Shown here: piece after piece, positions 1 to 5,547 of the stretch
Layout of the letters: each line of letters opens with the position of its first letter
Numbering within the stretch: the stretch's first letter is position 1
NCBI GenBank assembly: GCA_964426675.1
Contig: CAYRRM010000071.1
Coordinates: 1-8,254, forward strand
Source of the DNA: DYMC01 sp035406705
GTDB lineage: Bacteria; Verrucomicrobiota; Lentisphaeria; Victivallales; GWF2-50-93
Direction: 5' to 3'
DNA length: 8,254 nucleotides
Notes under the pieces: generated by a model
Databases searched by the model: none
What the model saw: only the letters and a program-made list of their open reading frames with translations
What the model was told of the DNA's origin: nothing
Position numbers and translations under genes: made by a program

Positions 1-161
1 CCGCAACCTTAATAAAGATCCTGAGCTCAAGAACCTTCCCATCCTTCAATTCAAGTTGGCAAAGGGAAAGAGTTTCCTCTGCAAACAACGCCACAAAAAA
101 AACAGAAAACAGTAAAGAGCAACGCCGCAAGGATTCTGCCTGGTTTGAATTTTTTACTCAT
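1..161 (-). pseudogene. 5' end of a secreted-protein gene, frame broken at a T8 tract
   Basis: No family is recognised; only the N-terminus is inside the window and the gene runs off the left edge. An ATG at 161-159 starts a typical signal peptide: MSKKFKPGR, then a hydrophobic stretch (ILAALLFTVFCFF). In the annotated frame this ends at a TGA at 53-51. If one T is dropped from the eight-T tract (forward-strand A run, 95-102), the reading continues as VALFA followed by EETLSLCQLELKDGKV and stays open to the window edge. The restored join gives a good signal-peptidase site after ALFA. This is therefore probably a single-base frameshift in a real exported protein, or a slippage-dependent gene. 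It lies 53 bases downstream of the other leftward secreted-protein gene and may share its transcript. No clear Shine-Dalgarno precedes the ATG. Confidence is moderate because only about 50 codons are visible. Confidence 0.55.
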
Positions 162-214
162 TGTAGGTTAACACTAACAAAGTTTTTTTGAGTAGATATA
201 TTGAAGACATCCGT

Positions 215-1075
215 TCATTCCTCCGATTCCTCTGATGTTTTCTTGCCTATGGACATGAAATCTTCGATATCTTCGGGGATACCTCTTCTTTTTATTTCGC
301 TATATCTGGGATCGTCCTTTATCTTCTCCAGAAGTGCAATGTATTTGTCTTTGGGGTTTTTGTTCAAAAGAAGCTGCTGTTGGGCAAAGCAATACTCAGC
401 AAATGGCGTATCCGGATTTTTAATTGCTTCAAATGCTGCTGCTTCAATTGTAAATTCTGTATTTTTCTGAAACCATTTTTTCCAATCGGGAAACATGGTT
501 GTAGTCGTTTTGTGTCCAGATTTATCTCCCAGCATCCTCTCTATTGCTATTGATCGAGGCGGCAAACGCAGATGCGTAATCTGTTCCAATAACGTTGATG
601 CAAGGAGAGATTCTGCTGCATTTTGAAACACCATCGCCCTGAAATCTCCGGGCCAGGTCACGAATTCAGCTATGTCACGTGCATCCTTTTCATCAAGGAC
701 CAATTTGACAGGACGATCCATGAGTATTCCCAGAAATAAGAGCCTGTTCCTGTAACCTTCGTGTTTGAGAACATGCATATAAGCATTTTTTAGAAGAAAC
801 AAATCCGAATACGAAAATTTCTCATATGCAACCATGATTGGGCTGGCCAAGACAGCGTTAATCTGCGGAATCAGAACAAGCATCTCGTGTTCAACTTCAA
901 GATAGCCATTGTCATCACCACAGATTTCGTATGCAATCGAAAAGGCTTTTGCCGCGCGATCTACGGCTTCTGCAGGCAATGGTCCTGACAATAATTGGGT
1001 TAATGTCTCGCCTGCAAAAATTGTGACAGATGCAAAAAACAAAAAGATGACAAGAAAATACTTTTTAAAAAACGT
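215..1075 (-). CDS. Hypothetical secreted protein, probable ACG start
   Basis: I do not recognise the family. The frame from 1075 gives 286 residues ending at TGA. The N-terminus (FFKK, then YFLVIFLFFASVTIFA) is a clear signal peptide with likely cleavage before GETLTQLL, so the product should be exported. The rest is soluble and mostly helical in appearance, with an acidic end (KKTSEESEE), and shows no catalytic motif I can name. The start is odd. AAGGAG (forward 1082-1087) lies six bases before an ACG codon at 1075-1073, and no in-frame ATG, GTG or TTG lies between the upstream stop and this point. The first conventional start is a TTG at 1042-1040, but it has no Shine-Dalgarno and would remove the basic part of the signal peptide. 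Either ACG is used, or an original ATG has mutated and expression is reduced. The broken secreted-protein gene follows downstream on the same strand. Confidence 0.7.
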   Translation of the reverse strand, partial: TFFKKYFLVIFLFFASVTIFAGETLTQLLSGPLPAEAVDRAAKAFSIAYEICGDDNGYLEVEHEMLVLIPQINAVLASPIMVAYEKFSYSDLFLLKNAYMHVLKHEGYRNRLLFLGILMDRPVKLVLDEKDARDIAEFVTWPGDFRAMVFQNAAESLLASTLLEQITHLRLPPRSIAIERMLGDKSGHKTTTTMFPDWKKWFQKNTEFTIEAAAFEAIKNPDTPFAEYCFAQQQLLLNKNPKDKYIALLEKIKDDPRYSEIKRRGIPEDIEDFMSIGKKTSEESEE

Positions 1076-1081
1076 AGAATA

Positions 1082-1087
1082 CTCCTT
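1082..1087 (-). promoter_or_regulatory. Shine-Dalgarno pointing to an ACG start
   Basis: The minus strand reads AAGGAG, then TATTCT, then ACG. The site matches the anti-Shine-Dalgarno well, and the six-base spacing is ideal. It decides the start of the 1075-215 gene, because no other start candidate in the frame has any ribosome-binding site. Confidence 0.6.
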
Positions 1088-1133
1088 TTTTTTATTTTGC
1101 CTTAATTTTTCATTTTCAAAGTGTTAGTTTAGC

Positions 1134-1182
1134 GCACTTTTTTTTTGTCAAATTGGATTAAAAAAAAATGAATTTTAAGTGC
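1134..1182. repeat. Imperfect inverted repeat with T9 and A9 tracts
   Basis: Between the divergent gene starts, GCACTT (1134-1139) is mirrored by AAGTGC (1177-1182). A T9 tract (1138-1146) faces an A9 tract (1160-1168). The two pairings compete, since the T run can pair either with the A run or as part of the outer arms. It lies in the shared upstream region of the leftward secreted genes and the rightward GT-C cluster, where bent A/T-tract DNA or a regulator site is plausible. Function is unknown. Confidence 0.3.
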
Positions 1183-1213
1183 AGAATGAGATAGGGCTTT
1201 GAATTTGATCTTA

Positions 1214-1240
1214 TTGATAATTGGAAAAGGAAAATATATA
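1214..1240 (+). promoter_or_regulatory. Possible promoter of the GT-C cluster
   Basis: TTGATA (1214-1219) and TATATA (1235-1240) are separated by 15 bases, just upstream of the first possible start at 1257. The boxes are reasonable but the spacing is short and the region is AT-rich, so chance matches are likely. Confidence 0.25.
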
Positions 1241-1256
1241 AGGTATTTTTATAAGT

Positions 1257-1347
1257 ATGAGAAAAAAAATATATCGGTGTTATCATCATAAGTTCTGCGT
1301 TTGCGATTTTCGCAGTGAATGTATGCAAAATTGTTTGTAAGGTATGA
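1257..1347 (+). pseudogene. Small membrane-anchor frame, separated from its ATG by an A8 tract
   Basis: The frame 1261-1347 encodes a clear membrane-spanning stretch (YIGVIIISSAFAIFAVNV, then CKIVCKV) but has no start codon, since TGA at 1258-1260 closes it upstream. An ATG at 1257 one frame over reads MRKK and then enters an eight-A run (1262-1269). Removing one A joins the two as a 29-residue protein with a basic N-terminus and one membrane helix. Its TGA overlaps the ATG of the next gene (ATGA). It may be a small membrane protein, or the lost signal anchor of the 133-residue protein downstream, in which case a second frame change near 1343 would also be needed. The ATG has only a weak, distant AAGG (1240-1243). 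Confidence 0.4.
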
Positions 1348-1745
1348 GTATTGCCATCGAGAATCGTATCTCGAATATGTCAGCGGTAAAGCCTGGATAT
1401 GTCTATTCTCATGAGATTTTGGAGATGCGCGAAATTCGCAAAAAAGTTCCTGCCCACGCTAAATGTTTCTATTGGGAGGGCGATATTGCTGGTAATGGAA
1501 GCATTTACCGGGAATGCGATGCCATAAAAATGAACTATCAACTTTATCCTGCGATAGTTCGTTATAGATATGGCGAGATGATGCTGGATTCTCAGTACAT
1601 CATCACGCAAACGGGGATGAATTGGATGCTGAATGAAAGGCTTACGGAACTCTTTGCCAGAACGGGAAAAGATACTGAACTTGAGACTATTTTTATCGGA
1701 AAGCGATATATTGTTTTCAGAGTTGTGGATGAGGGGGCGTTATGA
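1344..1745 (+). CDS. Hypothetical protein paired with a GT-C glycosyltransferase
   Basis: This 133-residue protein has no family I can name with confidence. It has no membrane segment of its own. It is rich in aromatic and charged residues, with a central stretch FYWEGDIAGNG followed by YRECDAIKMNYQLYPAIVRYRYGE. Small proteins that accompany membrane glycosyltransferases often have an N-terminal anchor, and such an anchor is encoded just upstream in another frame. The chosen ATG overlaps the upstream TGA as ATGA, and an AAGG at 1339-1342 is only one base away, too close to work as a normal ribosome-binding site. Translation may therefore be coupled, or this may be the body of a formerly longer protein of about 160 residues. 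It ends in ATGA, overlapping the glycosyltransferase start, so the two are almost certainly co-translated. Confidence 0.6.
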   Translation: MSIAIENRISNMSAVKPGYVYSHEILEMREIRKKVPAHAKCFYWEGDIAGNGSIYRECDAIKMNYQLYPAIVRYRYGEMMLDSQYIITQTGMNWMLNERLTELFARTGKDTELETIFIGKRYIVFRVVDEGAL

Positions 1746-3160
1746 TGCAGTTTTTTCTGTTGCTGACGGCTATTGTTATTTCGGGTTTTGCGATTTTGCC
1801 TCTTTTGATGAAGTTTTTGTACCCGAGATATTCAATTGGATTTGTTTGTATTTTGTCTCTTCCTGCCGGATGGGCATTTTTTACGATTATGCTCTTTCTG
1901 ATGAACCTATTTTTCTCTGTGAGTATAGGGTTGTTTTCAGGTTTCATTGCTCTTCTGTTCATTTTTCTTTGTTCTCTTTTGTTAAGAAGGGTTCATCGAA
2001 ATTTTCTTGTGAATACAGAGGTTTTTTCAGGTGAAAAGACCAACTATGATACAAATTCTCCAATTGCCGAATTACAGCCCCCGTGCAGACGTTTTTTTTG
2101 TTTCTTTTTGTGTATTATTGCCCTTATTTTTTGGCTGGGTATTGGTTTTCTTGCGATGGGTTCGCCTGTTGACGATATTCCTGGTTTCGGAGTATGGGGT
2201 TACAAGTCGCTTTTGATTTACGACACTGGTGCTATTCCTTTTGATGTCATTGCCGATTCCGGGAGCCCTTATCTTCATGCAGACTACCCGATGGGCTATC
2301 CGATATTGCTTGCGTGGTGCCAATTCGCTATGATGGAATTCAATGATCAATTGATAAAGCTTCTTCCTTTTCTGTCTGCGGTGCTGGTCTTTCTTCTTTT
2401 CATCGTGATATGTATTCATCTTGGTGTAGGACTAAACTTTTCGCTTCTTTTTGCTTTACTTGTTTCGAGCGCTGGAAGTTTCGTGCTTTGCGCTACCTCG
2501 ATGTATGCTGATATCCTTCTGCTTCTATATGTTCTTCCAGGTGTTTTCCTGATTTTCCGTCATTTAACGACGGAAGGGGGGCTTGCTGAGCTCTAGACCG
2601 GTATTTGTCTGTTGGGGATGTGTGCGTGGATAAAGTCCGAGGGGGCGCTTTATTTTATGGTGGCTTGTTTTCTCCTTGTGTTCTTCTATCTTTTTATGGG
2701 ACGGCATGAGCGGAAATTGTCAATAATTATTCCTCCCATTATTAGTATTTTTTTTATATTCCTCGTCCCATGGTTATTTGTTCGGATTGTTTTTGGGTTT
2801 TCAATAGTTGACTTTGACCTTTCGGTACCTTTTACAGCAGGATATTCTTCATGTCTTTACAATTTTTGGATTGCGTTTCTGCGAGTATGCGAGCACATGT
2901 TCTGGAATATCCGAGCAAGTGGGGCTGTATGGATTTTTATCATTGGCTTATTCTTTCTTAAATTCAGGATTTCTGGTTTCGACGTAGGGGATTGGTTTAT
3001 AATTTCATACCTTGTTTTGATGATTGCATTGTTCGTGGGGATATTTTTCTTTTCTGTCCGTCCAATAGATTGGCATGTTGAGGCGTTGCCGAGATTGCTT
3101 CTTGTAATCGGAACTGCGGTACTGCCTATTGCGATGAGGGCGCCTGGCAAATGTTGGTGA
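1742..3160 (+). pseudogene. GT-C superfamily membrane glycosyltransferase interrupted by an in-frame TAG
   Basis: Two adjacent open frames (1742-2596 and from 2597) are in the same frame and separated only by TAG at 2594-2596. Together they form a 471-residue polytopic membrane protein. Hydrophobic segments alternate with short loops from the start (FFLLLTAIVISGFAILPLLM). The large first-half loop has GT-C features: an acidic DD pair (SPVDDIPGFGVWGYKSLL) and LHADYPMGYPILLAW. Just after the TAG comes LLGMCAWIKSEGALYF, which matches the conserved K-x-EG region of this superfamily, and near the end RPIDWHVEALPRLLL resembles its last conserved segment. Such enzymes usually transfer sugar from a polyprenyl-phosphate donor outside the cytoplasmic membrane; the acceptor is unknown. 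The TAG splits one conserved core, so each half alone is unlikely to work. A single CAG-to-TAG change would explain it. The gene overlaps the 133-residue gene by ATGA. Confidence 0.75.
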
Positions 3161-3334
3161 TGAATACAGTTTGCACGGTGGCATAATTTTCGAAATGGCA
3201 TTTTTTCGCATTTTTCATCTGGATGACGAAGGCATTATTCACTCGGCTTTGCTATCTTTCAAGTTGCAGTAGTACAGCCGAATTTCTATGCTGTTACGTA
3301 CGGCAAAAATGACTTTGTGAAAGATGCAGGCATA

Positions 3335-4192
3335 CTATTTGCTTCTGAATTTTCCTGCGCTCATACCGGTTATTTTTTTAAAAACCCTCATGAAATAAAA
3401 TTGATCTTTGAAGCCAATTCGTTCAGCTGTTTCCTTGATTGTTAGTCCTGATGCGAGTAGTTCTTTTGCTTTTGAAATTTTTGTTGAAATCATGATTTTT
3501 TTAGGACTTACACCAAATTTTTCTTTAAAAAGACGGCGGAAATGTGTTTGGCTGAATCCAGTAGCAGTGGCGATTTCTGAGATTGATTGAGGTTCTGTAG
3601 AGGAACTGATTAAATCTGCCGATTTGTATATTCTTCTTGAAACATCGGACTCAAAATTTCTGTGTCCTTCGAAAAGTCCATGAATCATTGTAAGTAATAT
3701 AGACTTCCTTTTAATAAAAGCCTCCTTATCATTATTATCCATATATTTAATCAGCTCACCATAAGCATTTAAAACAGCAGCGAACCTATCTGGAAAGATA
3801 TATTTTTTTCGGTCCAAATAAGCTAAATTTTCAAGTTTTTTTGCTTCTGATCCGCTCCAGACTACCCATATGCTTTCCCAGAATGGTGATGGAGTATAAA
3901 AATGTGGTTCCTCAGGAAAAACGATAATAACATTTCCTTTTTTAACATTGTAAGAATATCCTCGTTTATTGAAGTAAATTCCAGAGCCTGATTTCACGTA
4001 AATAGCAGCATATAAACCTAAAATTCTGAGTTTTTTTCCAGTGAACTCATTGGAGGTACGCGAATCAGCACCTATCCTGTCAACCCATAACTCTAAAGCC
4101 TTTTCTTCCTCAGATGGAGTCCTGAATTTTTCCGAACGCCATACAGAAAATTCTGTGGCTGATTTATCAATATTTATAGCCGAAAAGTGCAT
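3335..4192 (-). CDS. AraC-family transcriptional regulator
   Basis: This is a 285-residue cytoplasmic DNA-binding regulator of normal AraC-family length. The N-terminal part (about residues 50-115) looks like a cupin-type ligand-binding domain, with YVKSGSGIYFNKRGYSYNVK and GNVIIVFPEEPHFY. The C-terminal hundred residues contain the two helix-turn-helix units: the first around 203-224 (ISEIATATGFSQTHFRRLFK), the second around 251-272 (TIKETAERIGFKDQFYFMRV), ending with the family signature TGMSAGKFR. The ligand is probably a small molecule such as a sugar, but the sequence does not show which. The gene is divergent from the URO-D-family gene 79 bases away and is its likely regulator. It ends in TAG, so TAG serves as a normal stop here. 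No strong Shine-Dalgarno precedes the ATG. Confidence 0.93.
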   Translation of the reverse strand: MHFSAINIDKSATEFSVWRSEKFRTPSEEEKALELWVDRIGADSRTSNEFTGKKLRILGLYAAIYVKSGSGIYFNKRGYSYNVKKGNVIIVFPEEPHFYTPSPFWESIWVVWSGSEAKKLENLAYLDRKKYIFPDRFAAVLNAYGELIKYMDNNDKEAFIKRKSILLTMIHGLFEGHRNFESDVSRRIYKSADLISSSTEPQSISEIATATGFSQTHFRRLFKEKFGVSPKKIMISTKISKAKELLASGLTIKETAERIGFKDQFYFMRVFKKITGMSAGKFRSK

Positions 4193-4202
4193 ATATTATT
4201 CA

Positions 4203-4229
4203 TTGATTACTGTAATATACAAGTATAAT
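4203..4229 (+). promoter_or_regulatory. Probable promoter of the URO-D-family gene
   Basis: TTGATT (4203-4208) and a perfect TATAAT (4224-4229) are 15 bases apart, in the short divergent region between the AraC regulator and the URO-D-family gene. The -10 box is convincing; the -35 spacing is short, as is common for promoters that need an activator. Confidence 0.45.
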
Positions 4230-4240
4230 AGTATATGTTA
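4211..4240. promoter_or_regulatory. Inverted repeat over the divergent promoter, possible operator
   Basis: TGTAATATAC (4211-4220) and GTATATGTTA (4231-4240) are imperfect mirror images: seven of ten positions match, with a perfect inner ATATAC/GTATAT pair. The ten-base spacer contains the -10 box. The position suits a binding site for the divergent AraC regulator, although AraC proteins more often use direct repeats. Confidence 0.3.
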
Positions 4241-4271
4241 AAAAAATCAAATAAATAGAGGAGGCTTAAAA

Positions 4272-5405
4272 ATGAATTTAAGGGAGTCTACATTAAATGT
4301 TCTTCAATTTCGCAAAACTGATTTGATTCCGCTTGAACCCGGATATGGCAGAAAGTCAACCATTGAAAGATGGCAAAAAGAAGGATTACCAAAAAATCTC
4401 AATGGTAGCATTACAGAATATGCTTACAGACAAGCAGGAGGTACACTTGAATGGCCGAAGCCCGAACGGGCCACATTTCATTTAAATGAACGTATGATTC
4501 CTCAGTTCGAAGAAAAGATTCTTGAAATCAAGGAAGACTCAATTGTTGTAAGAGACTGGAAAGGAAATATCTGTGAAATTGGAAAGGAATTTTCTCCAGA
4601 ATATCTTAGAAATGCGATAGATTTTGTTACACGTCGTTGGATAAAATGCCCAGTTGAATCACGTGAAGACTGGGAGGATATGAAATGTCGTTATAATCCT
4701 GATGAAACATCGAGGATTGTTATTCCGACAGAGGAGGACTTTGCTATTTTACGAAGACGTGAATATTTTTTTGGATTCCACTTTTCAGGTCCTTTCTGGC
4801 AACTTCGGGAATGGCTTGGCTTTGAGAAACTTTGTACAATGTTTTATGATGATCCAATTTTGATTGGTGAAATGCTTGATTTCTGGAATTATTATGTGGC
4901 GACCCTGCTCAGAAGAGCTATAGAAAAAATTGTTCCTGATTATGTGTATATATCTGAGGATATGGCCTACAAGTGCTTTTCAATGATCTCTCCAGAGATG
5001 ACACGGAAATACCTTTTGCCTGTATGGAAAAATTGGGGAGAAATAATCAGAAATGCCGAAATTCCTATCTACGCGATAGATTCTGATGGATTTATAGGCG
5101 AACTAATACCTATCTGGATAGATGCAGGTATAAATGTCTGCGAACCAATAGAAGTAGCTGCAGGAAATGATATTTGCGCCTTCAGAAAAAAATTCGGTAA
5201 AAATATGGCTTATCGGGGTGGAGTGGATAAGCGTGAAATTGCAAAAGGCGGGAACTTTATAGAAAAGGAAATAGAACGGATACGTCCAGTAATTGATGAT
5301 GGTGGTTTTATTCCAAGTTGTGATCACGGTGTTCCAGCTGATGTTTCATGGTCTAATTTTGTTCACTACACGAAAGTTCTTGCTAAAGTTACTGGCTGGA
5401 TGTGA
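4272..5405 (+). CDS. Uroporphyrinogen decarboxylase (URO-D) family protein of unknown substrate
   Basis: This 377-residue soluble protein has the URO-D fold, shared by heme-pathway decarboxylases and by methyltransferases that serve corrinoid proteins. Family landmarks are the opening VLQFRKTDLIPLEPGY, SEDMAYKCFSMISPEM (228-243), YAIDSDG (267-273), INVCEPIEVA (287-296), the RKKFGKNMAYRGGVDKREIA stretch (305-324) and the closing SCDHGVPADVSW (349-360). It is not a canonical HemE. Nor does it show the His-x-Cys zinc pair of MtaA/MtbA-type methyltransferases, since that position reads Asp-Ser-Asp; one Cys (350) remains near the end. The reaction is therefore unknown, and a sugar- or methyl-related role is only inference. 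A strong AGGAGG (4259-4264) sits seven bases before the ATG. The gene is divergent from an AraC regulator, which suggests induction by a specific substrate. It is monocistronic and ends before a bidirectional terminator. Confidence 0.88.
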   Translation: MNLRESTLNVLQFRKTDLIPLEPGYGRKSTIERWQKEGLPKNLNGSITEYAYRQAGGTLEWPKPERATFHLNERMIPQFEEKILEIKEDSIVVRDWKGNICEIGKEFSPEYLRNAIDFVTRRWIKCPVESREDWEDMKCRYNPDETSRIVIPTEEDFAILRRREYFFGFHFSGPFWQLREWLGFEKLCTMFYDDPILIGEMLDFWNYYVATLLRRAIEKIVPDYVYISEDMAYKCFSMISPEMTRKYLLPVWKNWGEIIRNAEIPIYAIDSDGFIGELIPIWIDAGINVCEPIEVAAGNDICAFRKKFGKNMAYRGGVDKREIAKGGNFIEKEIERIRPVIDDGGFIPSCDHGVPADVSWSNFVHYTKVLAKVTGWM

Positions 5406-5503
5406 CCTTTTTTTTTACGTATTTAATAAATTATTCAGTTTAGGTTGAAAGAATTTTCGTTTTCGTCATCTTTTTAAAATGCAAATTATGTATGCATATA
5501 AAT

Positions 5504-5531
5504 AAAGAGGGGAATATTTTTTCCCCTCTTT
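5504..5531. terminator. Bidirectional intrinsic terminator between convergent genes
   Basis: A perfect 11-bp stem, AAAGAGGGGAA (5504-5514) with TTCCCCTCTTT (5521-5531), closes a six-base TATTTT loop. The + strand continues into GTATTTTTATTTTTT. It lies 98 bases after the URO-D-family stop and 16 bases beyond the end of the leftward glutamate-synthase-like gene, so it probably ends both transcripts. Confidence 0.88.
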
Positions 5532-5547
5532 GTATTTTTATTTTTTA

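Noticed and set aside
1633..2034. 133-codon + strand frame overlapping the GT-C start
   Set aside because: It is a shadow in another frame of two genes that are joined by ATGA and carry clear family features.
2594..2596. TAG as a recoded amino acid such as pyrrolysine
   Set aside because: The AraC gene (3335-4192) ends in TAG, so TAG acts as a stop here, and GT-C enzymes are not known pyrrolysine proteins. Mutation or simple readthrough is more likely.
3161..3334. Possible continuation of the glycosyltransferase or a small gene before the AraC gene
   Set aside because: No frame continues the family sequence, frames are short, and no clear terminator hairpin is visible.
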